The notes beneath the pieces are model-generated. The model saw nothing but the letters and a program-made list of their open reading frames with translations, did not search any database and was not told the origin of the DNA. Both the position numbers and the translations under genes were made by a program. From positions 1 to 33,357 of the forward strand of contig CAXKVV010001111.1 in NCBI GenBank assembly GCA_964058805.1: a stretch of DNA of 33,357 bases, read 5' to 3'. The stretch's first letter is position 1; each line of letters starts with the position of its first letter. Positions 1-11,131 of this stretch are shown piece after piece. The DNA comes from Schoenoplectus triqueter (taxonomy: Eukaryota > Streptophyta > Magnoliopsida > Poales > Cyperaceae).

Positions 1-1945
1 TGCATCCAATAGTTAAAGCGAATTGTTTACTTATTCATTTATTTATTTTATTTATTTACATTTGAGATTTCTGATCTTTATGCTTTTAGATTGAGTTATA
101 TTTCTAATTTATTTTAATTTATTTGAGATTAAAAACTTTATTGTTGTTATTTAGTTGATAGTTGATACGAAATAAATTCTAGAACTTGTGTTTTTCCGCG
201 TGAAAAATTACTCTTCCATAGAACAATATAAGTGGCACACGGTACTCTTCCATCGAAATAAATGATCCCGTTTCCCTGACTTTCATCGTCCTTTTGAAGT
301 GAGAATATAGAAGTCCTATAAAACTTTATCAAAAAGAATATTTTTTCATGCGACTTGCAAGTGAATAGAACGTCATAAGAAGAAATTTTAATGAGTGTCT
401 TATCTAAGTTAATTTCCAGGGTTTACATTTTTTTTTTCTTCGTGAGGGAGCTCATATTCCTTTTTTTTTTCTGGGTGTGTGTTCATAGAAGCTTGAATGT
501 ATTACATGATTAATCCATCCGTCTTAATTAAATTAAAAATTATGACATATTTTTAATACAGCTTACTATTCAGATTTTTAAATATAAAGCCGTATTAAAA
601 ATATAGTATAATTTTAATTTTATGAGAATGGATGTAAATATTATTTCTTCTTATTTCGCTATCAGTAGCTCATTAATTTACAATTTTCGGGGTTTGTTAA
701 CACTTCCATTTTATTATATTTTGTTTGCTCAACCAAATAGACAAATATTCCTAAGTATTTTTTTTTTGTCGCCGTTTATAAGGACGCATTCTAGTTCCTG
801 ATGGCATTTTCTTCTCCTCTCTCCTAATGGTGTGGTAGTTAATTCGCGATATTTCTTTTCACGTGTACTACTCATGCATTTTATTTATTTATTTATTTTA
901 TTTCTGGACAATAATAATTTGGTTAATTGAAAACGAATTTTAAGAAAAGAATCAAATCCTTATTTTCTTCAAATGAATAAAGTACAAACATACCAATTTT
1001 ATTATATCGGTCAATATGTTAGAAGTGCCCAATATTTTATCTCTGAACTTTAAATTTGTAACCTAAATTTTCAGAAATGCCTGCTTTAACTATTTTAAGT
1101 ATTTTTTAACTATGATTCTAAAACATTAAAAAAACAATAGCAGAATAACTCAAAAACTGACTTAAAGAGTTAAGATATTTGAGCTCGCTTGAACCAATAT
1201 TTCCGTGCCTGTGACAAGAATCCAGATGGTGCGGCTTGACTGCCAAAAGAAAATACTCCAGTGTCCAACACTCCAACCCATCTGATTTTTGTCTGTGCCT
1301 GAACAAATCTGATTCAAAAAGAGGTACCGAAGCAGTTTTAAATTTTAATTGTATACATTTCAAGATAGGAGGGTTAACAAAAAGAAATAATGGGATAGTG
1401 TTGAAGAAATCGCCTTATAGCATAGACCAAACGGAGACAGAAAAGTTGCTAACATAATTATTTGCTGTAAAATCTTTTAAAAACAAATTTTTGGATATAT
1501 ATATATATATATAAAGATAGAGAGATACGAGCGTGCTAACTCATCTTCTATAATAAAAATTTTCAAAAAATCTCTTAATTTTTTACCCCGCATCTTAAGC
1601 TTACGGTATAAATATCCTCACAACACCTACAAATATTGTGAATGGACGGAAATTCATTCTTGAGAATGTTCAATTTCTTATACTTTTAAATTAATTACAT
1701 GCTAAAATGTATTTCCACATAAAAAATATATTAAAACGTGCATAAATTTGTAACACGCTCCACATCACTGCACCATTCCCACTAAAAGAATGTTCATATC
1801 TGATCAATAAGATGTTCTTATCTGTTCATATCTAATCGGATAAGTATTCATAATTGATTATGGCCAAAACACAGACCGAAACACATGCTGCAGTATGGGC
1901 CAAAACATCATTGTTGTTCATATTTGTATAGAGGAGGGGGGGGGG
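1..1945. other. AT-rich intergenic stretch, no gene recognised
   Basis: I see no coding region with family similarity here. The stretch has short T and A runs, ATTT-type repeats near 30-60 and 880-905, a (TA)n run at about 1496-1512 and a G homopolymer at about 1936-1947. Short open frames around 1118-1457 on both strands overlap each other and show no recognisable protein pattern. Confidence 0.6.
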
Positions 1946-2306
1946 GGATCACTTGACAATGACATATTGACAATCTTGATAATGGATTTACAAATAAATA
2001 TGAAAAAAAATAGAATTTTTTTATAGATATGTTACTTATAGATTAATGATGATTTAAATTTTATTCAATTTTATTATTATTTAATAGTCCATAAAGATCG
2101 TTAAATTAAAATCATTGTAAATTATATAAAATTTTGGTGGTCTTTGATGACTTATCAAATTATAATAAAATTATATGAAAATTAAATCATTATCAATCAA
2201 TAAGTAGAAAATTATATCTGTAAAAAATATATTTTTATGATATTTTTCTTATTTATTTGAAAATTCATTATTAAGATTGACAAAATAATCCATAGTCAGG
2301 TGATCC
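1946..2306. mobile_element. Fold-back MITE-like element
   Basis: The two halves are long imperfect inverted repeats. The left end reads GGATCACTTGACAATG and the right end, reverse-complemented, reads GGATCACCTGACTATG. Matching then continues inward: TTGACAATCTTGATAATG on the left pairs with TTGTCAATCTTAATAATG on the right. The pairing runs on through an ATAAATA-rich section and a TTTAATTTTATT section to a centre near 2115-2160. Arms of about 150 bp with a short loop and no coding capacity fit a non-autonomous DNA transposon. No target duplication was resolved; the left edge abuts a G homopolymer. The superfamily is not assigned. Confidence 0.65.
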
Positions 2307-2984
2307 ATTTCCTTTATATATATGGATATTGATATTTACTTATAGAGATATTTATACCTAACTACTGGAATATTAATATCTGATCATGGAATATGAAGCT
2401 TGTCGAAAAAAATGGATGAAAGATAGTTAAGGGACAGATTTGGGGGACAAAATTTTCATATTAAAAGATCTTTTCTATCTTTTTTTTAACAGAGTTAAAT
2501 TTGCATATTTCTGTATGGAAATGATATCCGTTATCATTGCTTTTCATTTAAATAGTTGTTATAATTAAGCGAGTTAATTACTGTTGTTACATTTGTTAAT
2601 TAATTACAGCAAAATGGAAAGGAATGGGTCGGAGATGAAATCAGGAGAATTTAGAATGGGAAAGCAAACAAATTCTCTAATAAAGATTATTAAAAGCAGA
2701 TATCCCTCTGCTATTCATAAAAAAAAAAATATCCCTCTGGCCTCTGCTCTTTTTAAAGGGCGGCGTTATCAGAGTATAGTTGTTAGTTTTCAGATTTTGA
2801 GATAAGTTATGAACGGTCCGTTTATTAAGAAATAGTTTTAAAATAGTAATAATTTTAAAAGAGTGATAGAATAATATTTTTTGAAAGAGAGGTTGAAAAG
2901 TGATATCTTTGACTATTCGTAAGAATGAAAATATCACTAAATATCGTTTGACAGTTATTAATCAGAATAGTCAAAATATAGATA
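2307..2984. other. Intergenic AT-rich stretch, nothing recognised
   Basis: No protein family, RNA gene or clear repeat was recognised. Short open frames near 2584-2937 lie on both strands over the same bases and have no family resemblance. Confidence 0.5.
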
Positions 2985-3056
2985 ATTATAATACTAATCA
3001 TGATGATGATAATAAAAATAATAGTAAAATAATAATCATAATAGTAATAATAATAA

Positions 3057-3092
<36 letters not shown>

Positions 3093-3566
3093 TAATATTC
3101 ATAACTACAATCATAGTAATATACAAATATATAAAAATAATCAAAATATAGTAATATAATAAGAAAAAATTATAATTATAATCATAATTATAATAATATA
3201 ATAATAAATAATTTTAATTTTAATAATGTAATAATATAATACAATATAATCAAATAAAAATTATAATCATAATAATGATAATAATAATTATAGTCATAAT
3301 TATAATAATATAATAATAAAAAATATAATAATACTAACGGTGATGATAATATATAATAACAATCATTACAATAATATAATAATACTAATAGTGATGATAA
3401 TATAATAATAATTATTATAATAATAATAATATAATAATAATTATAATAAAAAATAATCATCATAATATTAATATAATAATAAATTATAATCATAATTATA
3501 ATATAATAATATAATAATAATAAATCATAATTATAATATAATAATATAATATAATATAATCAAATA
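2985..3566. repeat. Degenerate (TAA)n microsatellite array
   Basis: About 580 bp are made almost wholly of ATA, TAA, AATAAT and TTATAAT units, with interruptions such as GTGATGATAA. Longer units such as ATAATTATAATCATAATTA recur near 3170, 3290 and 3490, so the array grew partly by duplicating larger blocks. Open frames across it give only Ile/Tyr/Asn-rich low-complexity protein and are not genes. Confidence 0.9.
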
Positions 3567-3784
3567 ATAATCGCTATTCTGAGGAGAGCTAATCCGGTAT
3601 TCTTCTATTTAGTCTAAAATTTATTTGACAAATTAATTCATCGGAATAGCAATTATATTCCTACTTTTTGCTATCCACGGAGTGTCAAACAAACTCAAAG
3701 AGTATATAGTGTAAGATTTTTTGTAATTTTACGATTCTCACAATTTTGTTTGTTATTCTTTTATGTAAGACGGGTGTGTGTATA

Positions 3785-4172
3785 TATAGAGAGAGAGGCT
3801 ATGGTGTTTCGCATTTATATATCAAATTTAAAAGTTTACACGTCCGATTCAAACCGTTAAATATGATTTTTTTATTGAAATATCTTTCAAGATCAAATTA
3901 TATATATTTTGAATATTTTTTGCTATTTTTTAGATAGATACAAAATCACTAGTTTTGGATAGTGCAAAAATCGTTAGATCAATAAACTGTGTACCCATCT
4001 AAAAAATAGCAAAAAATTCAAAAAAATATAAATTTGATTTGAAAGATATTTCAATAAGAAAATCATGTTCAACGATTTGAATCAGCCGTTTGGACTTTTA
4101 AATTTGAGATACGAATATTAAGCACATGAGGTTTTGTGTTTCGCGAAGCATCATAGTCTCTCTCTGTCTATA
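3785..4172. mobile_element. Fold-back MITE A
   Basis: Long inverted repeat of about 150-170 bp per arm. The outer left end TATAGAGAGAGAGGCTATGG pairs with the right end CATAGTCTCTCTCTGTCTATA. Inner matches include GAAATATCTTTCAAGATCAAA with TTTGATTTGAAAGATATTTC, and TTTTTTGCTATTTTTTAGAT with ATCTAAAAAATAGCAAAAAA. The loop is about 60 bp (3940-3998). There is no coding capacity. It directly abuts the next fold-back element. It is probably non-autonomous; the superfamily is not assigned. Confidence 0.75.
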
Positions 4173-4175
4173 AGA

Positions 4176-4582
4176 GTTTGTCTATTGTGCTTCCAGTAGC
4201 ACTTCGGTCGAAACACTATTAGTCTAAATTTTAATTTTTTATACTCAAAATTTTAATTTTTCATGTTCGTAATTTTAATTTAAATAGCTATATAAAATTA
4301 TTATATCATAATTTTATAGAATACTAATTTTTATTGTGTTTGGAATTAATTTACTATGCTTAATGATTTTTAAAAGATAGTCCTAAAATAGTAGAAAATT
4401 AATAAAATTTATATGTCAAAAATGCTTACTTTTTAATAATTATTAAGCATAGTAAATTAATTCCAAACACGATAAAAAATAGTATTCTACAAGATTATGA
4501 TATAAATATTTTATTGACCTACTCAAATTAAAATTTATACTGGTAGCATTTCGACAAAATGCTACTGGAAGCACAATAGACA

Positions 4583-4585
<3 letters not shown>
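4176..4585. mobile_element. Fold-back MITE B, first copy of a tandem pair
   Basis: The terminal repeat GTTTGTCTATTGTGCTTCC at the left is matched exactly by GGAAGCACAATAGACAAAC at the right. The inner arms also pair: TTGGAATTAATTTACTATGC near 4339 with GCATAGTAAATTAATTCCAA near 4446. It is 410 bp with no coding capacity. A TA-rich sequence flanks the right end, which would suit a TA-target element, but this is not proven. A second copy of the family follows at 4637. Confidence 0.8.

Positions 4586-4636
<51 letters not shown>
4586..4636. repeat. (TA)n microsatellite
   Basis: An uninterrupted run of TA dinucleotides about 50 bp long lies exactly between two copies of the same fold-back family. 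It may have expanded from a TA target site. Confidence 0.95.
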
Positions 4637-4639
<3 letters not shown>

Positions 4640-5010
4640 CTTCCAATAGTACTTCGATCAAAACGTTACTAGTCCAAATTTTAATTTTTCATGTTCAAAA
4701 TTTTAATTTAAGTAGTTTAATAAAATCTTTATATCATAATCTTATAGAATATTATTTTTTATCATATTTGGAATTAATTTACTATGCTTAATGATTTTTA
4801 AAAGATAGCCCTAAAATAATAAAAAAATTAGTAAAATTTGTATGTCAAAAATATTTACTTTCAAAAAATCTTTAAGTATAGTAAACTAACTCTAAACACA
4901 ATAAAATAGTATTCTATGAGATTATTATATAAAGATTTTATTGAACTACTTAAAAAAATGAAAATTTGAGTATGAAAAATTAAAATTATGACTGATAACG
5001 TTTCGACTAA
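4637..5010. mobile_element. Fold-back MITE C, second copy of the family
   Basis: It begins GTGCTTCCAATAGTACTTCG, a variant of the MITE B end, and follows the same internal order, including TTGGAATTAATTTACTATGC near 4769. It ends in a diverged inverted copy (TAACGTTTCGAC near 4996-5007). It is more diverged than copy B, and its right terminus has lost the GGAAGCAC block, so the right boundary is approximate. Confidence 0.7.
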
Positions 5011-5319
5011 ATTTGTTTACAATTTTTATATTTTTTTGGTAAATATTCCAAAATAAATAAAATAAAAATTCGTATATTTAATAAAATGATTATTTGAAAA
5101 TAAAAATCACATGGAGTGTTTTGCATTGATCATTCGAACATAAGACACATAATAATTTTACATATGAACATATTGAATCGTGTGCTATCACATCAATGTC
5201 AATTAAAATCAAATAATAATTTTAGCAATTGAATTGGAAGAATGATTGATTGGATATTTTGTATAAGGAGTTTTTACACAGATACACTTGTTATTATTAT
5301 CATTGATATTTGATATCAT

Positions 5320-5765
5320 TAACAAGCATTATAAGTATATGTGCATCTTAAGTTGTCTAATTCACATAATATAATATCTAATATGCATCATTAGTCAATT
5401 TAATCTGCATGATAAGTTATCTAATATACATAATAATATATCTAATATGAATCATAAGTCATTGTAATGTGCATCGTAAATCTATATGCACCATAATATT
5501 AATACACATAATAAGTATAATGTGCTATTTGCAAAATAAGTTACATAATAAGACAACTAATGTGCATCATAAGTATTTATATATACAATAAATCGCTTTA
5601 ATGTGCATCATAAGTCTATTATACATTATAAATTTAGTGTGCATCACAAGTAAAATATACATCATAAATCACTTCAATGTGCATCATAACTCTAGTATGC
5701 GTTATAAATTAAGTGAGCATCATAAGATATCTAATGTGCATCATAAGTCTAATCATAAGTCAATG
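5320..5765. repeat. Degenerate minisatellite, core AATGTGCATCATAAGT
   Basis: The core TGTGCATCATAAGT or a close variant recurs more than a dozen times with irregular spacing of roughly 15-35 bp, for example at about 5554, 5600, 5639, 5676 and 5736. Between copies are TCTAATATGCAT-like variants. No coding potential. Confidence 0.8.
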
Positions 5766-8207
5766 TTCTAAATAAAGGAATGTGATTAACAGACGGATGA
5801 GACAATACTAAATGAAATTGATAAAATTGATATGTTAAGTCCATTATGATTAATCACTAAACTTTCTATTTGTTCCAATTAAGTCACTCTATTAAAGTTT
5901 TAATCCAAAATATTAATAAAATTGATATTATTATTCATTTAATTATCACTTGTTATTTTTTTTAAATATTTTACATCTTATAAATGTAACACTCTTTTTC
6001 TAATTATTTTTTATTCTTATAAGTATAATTGAGAAATTCATAAGTATGGAGTTAGTTTTATTTGAGAATGCATATTTAAAAATATATATAGGAGTTCTAT
6101 TAATTTGGAAGATTAAATATGATATTTCTTGGCATGTTTTGAAAAAGCTATAAGAAATATTCTTTTTATCTAATATTTTATGCATGGTTGATCTTAAAAC
6201 TATAATGAATTGTCTTGATTTATTGTATTAGAGTCTGTTTGTCCTTTCTCACCGAAAAATAAATACATATGATATTTAAAAAGAATTATTTAACACTGGT
6301 TTTGGATAAATACAAATATATAACCGAGCATATATCATTGCTGTAATAGTTAAAAACTACTTTATTACATTATAATGCAAATATTATCAACAACACTAAT
6401 AGTTAAAAACTATTTTATTACGTTAAAAAATGGAAATTTTTATATCCTAGGAGATTTTAATATAAGAATTTAAGTATCAAAATAAGCCACATTCCTAGAA
6501 AGCTAATGCAAAATTTGTCTCATGGCTCTTACTTTTTGAGAGAAAAATGTTATTATATTATATGTAGAAGTAGTCAATTTTTATACTGCAATATGAATTA
6601 GATCAACGAAAAAAAATATTAAAAATTGATTCAAATTAATAGAAAAAGAATATTAATAAATCAAGTACAGATATTTGTTTTTCTATATTTGATAATTGAA
6701 CTGTCTTGGAAAATAATTTTCATTCTAGTTAATCATTTTTTTTTCATGTAACAAATCAGTGCAGATGGTCCAGAAATTATTCCTATTCATTGCTTATCAT
6801 GACCAGTCAAACATTCTCAATCTAAGGTACCAGTGAAATTATATAACACAAGTTACATAACGCTAATAGTTGATATTAATTTTACACTTGAAAAAAAATT
6901 AACAAATTTTCAAATTCTTCAAGGCAAGAAAATAACCATGTTTTATGGTTTGACAGCTTCAATAACTGATGGAACACATTGCTCAGTTTAATGCTACGAT
7001 TTAATTGTGCAATTCTTGCAACACCATGCAATTGCTTACCAATTCAGACTTGGTGGTGTCCAATTAATCTACTATGCATATGACAACAAACACCACACAA
7101 TTATATTTGTAGGAACATAACAAGATCACGCTACAACTCGCTAAATTCTACAAGATTTGTGCAACAAAATGCGATGGAAGATACAATCTCCCTAGATCAG
7201 ATTAAGCCACAAGGGTGCTTGTTGTGGTAGATTCTGTTGGAATTATCAGTATCAGAGAAAGATCTCATTCCCAGATTTGATGATATGCGAATCCAACTAC
7301 AGCTGTATCATGCGCCTCTGCCTTTGTAGTATTTTTTTCTTATATTGATTATATTTTCCAAATATAGCTGTGTAGAGTTCTATATCATTGAAATCCATCT
7401 ATCTCTCTGTTGAATATACCGCACAATAATGGCTACTTGTGCTATTCCGTAACTTCTTTTGATATTCAATAAATTTGAGAGGGTAGGGAGTTTTTCGGGA
7501 GTTTGGTGTTTTCTGAGTTGATTGTGATAAATTTTAGATTCGCTGTGAAAACAATACATTAGAAATACAAGTTAAAAACTTGTAAAAAGGAAAATTATGA
7601 TAACAATTACACATAGATACTTATATTGGTTTTGCTAACCTAACATGAGCGAAAAAAATTAAGAGGATACAATGAAAACATCCTAACAATTGCTCGACAA
7701 AGGAGAATATTATAAGCCGCTGAAAATTTTATGATTTATTAATATTGGCTGAATTATGGATTTAAATAAAAGCATCCTTGGAATCCATCTTGGGCAACTT
7801 AGCCATATTGCCTGCCCCTTCAGCATATACACTAGCATGAAGACCGGTTTATAAATCTGTAGGAGTAAAGTATGGCGATTTCAATACAAAAGTTCTAATC
7901 AATTGCTAGTTTTAAGGAAATATGAAAATTGTTATTTGTCATCATTAAGGAACAATTCAATAGGAAAGAAAAATATGAAATTATTATATGCTATAATTTA
8001 TTGTGACTGCACAAAAACAAATTTTACAACATAAGAAAACAAAATTGTAAAAATTAACGAATCGACTAACAGTCCCCCAGAGCAAATCCCCTAGCTAACT
8101 TTTCATTTTTGGCAAAAAAAATATTTTTTTAACTAACTTTCCATTTTTAACAAAAAAAATGCATCCATCTACATAAGTGAGTTGGATAAACAAGACATAT
8201 ATTTATA
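5766..8207. other. Gene-poor stretch, no gene recognised
   Basis: AT-rich sequence without a supported gene. A direct repeat AATAGTTAAAAACTA(C/T)TTTATTAC occurs near 6345 and 6402. Near 6950-7090 and 7730-7870 the base composition is less skewed and short protein-like stretches exist on either strand, but I could not tie them to a family. They could be decayed gene or transposon pieces. Confidence 0.45.
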
Positions 8208-8678
8208 CTAGCTATATACCCGCGCATTGCAGCAAATTTTTTTATTTAAACATTAAAATATTATAAGATAAAAAATTCACATTTATATAATATTAAATTA
8301 TAAATTCACCAAATTATAGAGAAAACATATAATAAAGACTATATTTAATCTTGGATGTGATTTTTGCACAATATGAGTTAATGATTCATGATTTTTATGG
8401 CAAGAAAAGTAAATTATTCTAACATATATTATCACCGTTAATTTCTTATCAAATATGCACAAGGTTGCTAAATAAAAAAAATAAAAATTATGGAAATAAT
8501 AGTATATAAGGGAAATAAATGGAGAGAAAGAGGGGATCAATGAACGCGATCACATACGTTCGATCAACCAACAATAAATATTATCCGTCTAATTGAGAGA
8601 TAAAATTGGTATAATAAAAATTTACCATGACAAAAAATGGACCCTCCAATTCTTAGATGCTTTATATAATAGTATAGA
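8208..8678 (-). mobile_element. Small non-autonomous Helitron
   Basis: Read on the - strand, the element starts TCTATACTATTATATAAAGC directly after an A. It ends GCGCGGGTATATAGCTAG directly before a T. Helitrons insert between A and T, start with TC and end in CTRR; the GC-rich GCAATGCGCGGG just before the end is one half of the usual 3' hairpin, whose other half (GCAGCAAA on the + strand) has decayed. It is 471 bp and encodes nothing. Assignment rests on recalled family ends. Confidence 0.65.
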
Positions 8679-8682
8679 TATA

Positions 8683-9480
8683 GATAAGTGAGTTAGATAT
8701 TTATTTAAGTGGGTTAAGTATTTAGATATGTAACTCAGATATTTAGATATGAGGTTCAGATAATTAGATATATAACTTAGGTATTTAGATATATAACTCG
8801 ATTACGTAGTAAAATAATAGCAAAATATAGAAAAATAGTCTCAAAAAACAAAGTCATATGGAAGAAACTAACAAATATTACATGGGTTGTACGGGAAAAC
8901 GTACGTGACAAACGAGAGAGGAAAAAAGTCTCAAAAAATAAAAAAGACTTTAGTATTATATATATATTTCTCAGATATTTAGATAGGTGAACCAGGTATT
9001 TAGATATGTGAATTAGGTATTTAAATAAGTGAACTGAGAAATTAGATAGGTGAATTGGGTATTTAGATAGGTAAATAAGGTGATTTCAAAGAGATATTTA
9101 AATATGTGACTTAAGTATTTAGATATGAGACTCGGGTTTTTAGATATGAGGTTCAGGTAATTAGATATATAACTTATATATTTAGATACGAGGTTCAGGT
9201 GTTTAGATATCTAACTTAGGTATTTAGATATGTAACTCAGTTATATAGTAAAATAATAACAAAATAGAGAAAAATAATCTCGAAAAATAAAGTCACATGG
9301 TGGACAAAAATGACTTGGGTATTTATATATATGTCTCAGATATTTAGATAAGTGAACTAGATATTTAGATAAGTGAATTAGATATTTAGATAAGTGAGCT
9401 GAGTATTTAAATAAAAAAACGACAACATCACATGGGTTGTACGGAGAGTCACACTGAACAGAAAAATATGTGAGGAAGTT
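8683..9480. repeat. Compound minisatellite, core TATTTAGATAtGTGAACT
   Basis: A roughly 20-21 bp degenerate unit (TATTTAGATA followed by a GTGAACT/GTAACTC variant) is repeated in blocks at about 8690-8810, 8965-9240 and 9318-9415. The spacers are themselves duplicated: AGTAAAATAATAGCAAAATA near 8809 matches AGTAAAATAATAACAAAATA near 9246, and ACATGGGTTGTACGG occurs at about 8880 and 9428. This is a higher-order array. Confidence 0.8.
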
Positions 9481-9639
9481 TCTTAGAGGACAAAGGGTTG
9501 GGGGATAAAAATTTTTTCTCTTCTAATAAACAGTGCTGGGTTTACTCTAACTTCCCTACAGAAGTAATTAATATGGATAATAAGCTAACCTTTATAGAAG
9601 TAATTAATATGAATATCATATTAAGTGGTATTGAATGTT

Positions 9640-10560
9640 TTAAGGCTCGGTAAAAGTAATTGCCAAGATAAGTAATTTTTCCACCACCATTGACCAACAA
9701 CCATGACCGTAACTGGTTTTCTGGGATTGCACAAGACAATTCACAAATTATAATACATCAATAATAGGCAAAAGTTCTATCTATGAGATCTGCTGAAATA
9801 ATTTGAACAAGTCATTTAAGACGCAACAAAGTGATTTTGCTCAACTCAGTAAATACAACCTTTAATATTTTGTGTAAATTCACCACACGCGACAATTGAT
9901 GCACCAAAAGAGTTAAGAGGCAAAATTTAGATCCAAACTGAAGCTCTGTGTTGCCTCCTTTGCTCGTTAACAGCTGAAGAACACTCCTCTTTAGCGCTTG
10001 CTATCAAATTAAAGTAAAAAATGCTACTTCAGAACAAGTATTTCAAAATATTTATAATGCCAAGCACTGAAAAGCACACAAAATGAATCAACAAGCTTTA
10101 CCTTGATCTCAGTTCCATATTTGAGCGATATCCATAATTTTAAAGGATATCTTGGGCCCAAAATCAGAAACTAATAACGCCTGAAAATTACCAAGCACGT
10201 GTTATATCTCACTTACAAGGCTTGAATCCAATTCAGTCTAGAATACGCCACATTCAATATTTCAAGATATTGAAAATAATCTATTCAAGCTCATCTAAAA
10301 CGTGATCAGTTTCCTTAAGGTTCCAATAGAGAAGAAGCTCATCAACCACCATTAAGTTCTCTCTCGTCTTTGAAAAACCAGGGAATATCTTCTCGACATC
10401 GCTCTACGCCTTCTCCATTATCAGCCGGGCGAGACGGGTGAAGATACCGATCTGAACAGTTATGGCGAAAATTACCCGGCTGGTTGGGAAACCGGTTTGG
10501 AGGAGGAATTGTGAAGAGGGAGTTTGGAAGGAGAGAGACGTCTTGCTTGAGGAGTTCCGC
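9640..10560 (-). pseudogene. CPFTSY: Decayed chloroplast SRP receptor cpFtsY, truncated
   Basis: cpFtsY is the stromal and thylakoid GTPase receptor that docks the chloroplast signal-recognition particle. Four exon remnants are in gene order on the - strand. Exon 1 (10560 to 10281) includes IGIFTRLARLI, then DVEKIFPGFSKTREN and DELLLYWNL, ending in LDELE. Exon 2 (10180-10102) has ALLVSDFGPKIS and, in another frame, GTEIK before a good donor. Exon 3 (10000 to about 9930) reads QALKRSVLQLLTSKGGNTEL. Exon 4 (9720 to about 9640) has KPVTVMVVG and VNGGGK, the nucleotide-binding loop. Lesions: TAG at 10404-10406 after LIMEKA, TAG at 10281-10283 with loss of the exon-1 donor, a frame change with lost codons in exon 2, and a frameshift just before the P-loop. 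The later GTPase motifs are absent. Kept introns argue against a processed copy. Confidence 0.85.
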
Positions 10561-10925
10561 CTGTTTCGCTACTCTCTCTGGTACAGGCACGAGGATCATA
10601 GAGAGAGAGGCGAATGGCGACGAAGCTAGCGCTAAGAGAAGAACATCTTCAAAAGAGAGAAGCGAAGGCCGAAAGAATCTAGGGCTCGGAGAAGAGAATG
10701 TCTTCAGATGAGGAGATGGTCTCAGATCGACAGATCGAGAGGGAGATTTGAGAGGAGAGGAGAGGAGATGAGAAAGATGAAGGAGACTGGAGACCGGAGA
10801 TATAATCTCTAAGATGGGCTTGAAGAACCGAACAAATAGTTTTTTTTTTTGTATATAATAATTATAATAATCATATTATTAAGTATAAAAATGATAAAAA
10901 AAAAATTAAATCTACGAATGACAAC

Positions 10926-10980
10926 GGGCCACTGATAGTGACGTGGAGCAAATGCGCCACTGTTAGTGGCGTTTTTGACT
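10926..10980. repeat. Left terminal inverted repeat
   Basis: Pairs with 15388-15443 over about 55 bp at roughly 70 per cent identity by eye. The shared core is GGAGCAAA followed by CACTGT(T/A)AGT(G/A)GCGT. Confidence 0.65.
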
Positions 10981-11031
10981 AAAACGCATCACTACCAGTG
11001 GCACGTTTGCTTCACGCCACTGATACTAACG
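10928..11031. repeat. Hairpin-forming duplicated terminus
   Basis: The left end of the transposon holds a second, inverted copy of the terminal repeat at about 10985-11031. The two halves can fold into a stem of about 45 bp. CGCCACTGTTAGTGGCG within the first half is itself a palindrome. Confidence 0.7.
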
Positions 11032-11072
11032 TTTTTGCCTTAAAACACCAACATCACTGACGTCTTTGATCA

Positions 11073-11081
11073 CTATAAATA
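11073..11081 (+). promoter_or_regulatory. TATA box inside the transposon
   Basis: CTATAAATA lies about 50 bp upstream of a C/A-rich leader-like stretch (CTCATCATCTCACAAACACAC). Without the solo LTR, the leader would run directly into the short coding start at about 12528. A promoter is inferred. Confidence 0.5.
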
Positions 11082-11126
11082 CACCAACGCCCAACGCTCT
11101 CATCATCTCACAAACACACTCCCTCA

Positions 11127-11131
11127 CAAAC
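11127..11131. repeat. Left target-site duplication CAAAC
   Basis: Identical to 12489-12493 on the other side of the solo LTR. Confidence 0.85.

Noticed and set aside
3188..3493. A 101-codon Ile/Tyr-rich open frame on the - strand
   Set aside because: It lies wholly in the TAA-type microsatellite and has no protein complexity.
6940..7090. Weak resemblance to a replication protein A-like segment (ITDGTH, GGVQLIYY)
   Set aside because: Only a few residues match, stops interrupt it and no Helitron ends flank it.
8298..8540. 80-codon open frame on the - strand
   Set aside because: It lies inside the small Helitron, is low-complexity and has no Rep or helicase motif.
10342..10711. Open frames of 75-85 codons on both strands
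   Set aside because: The cpFtsY similarity lies in a different - strand frame across the same bases; these frames are shadows of a GC-richer exon remnant.
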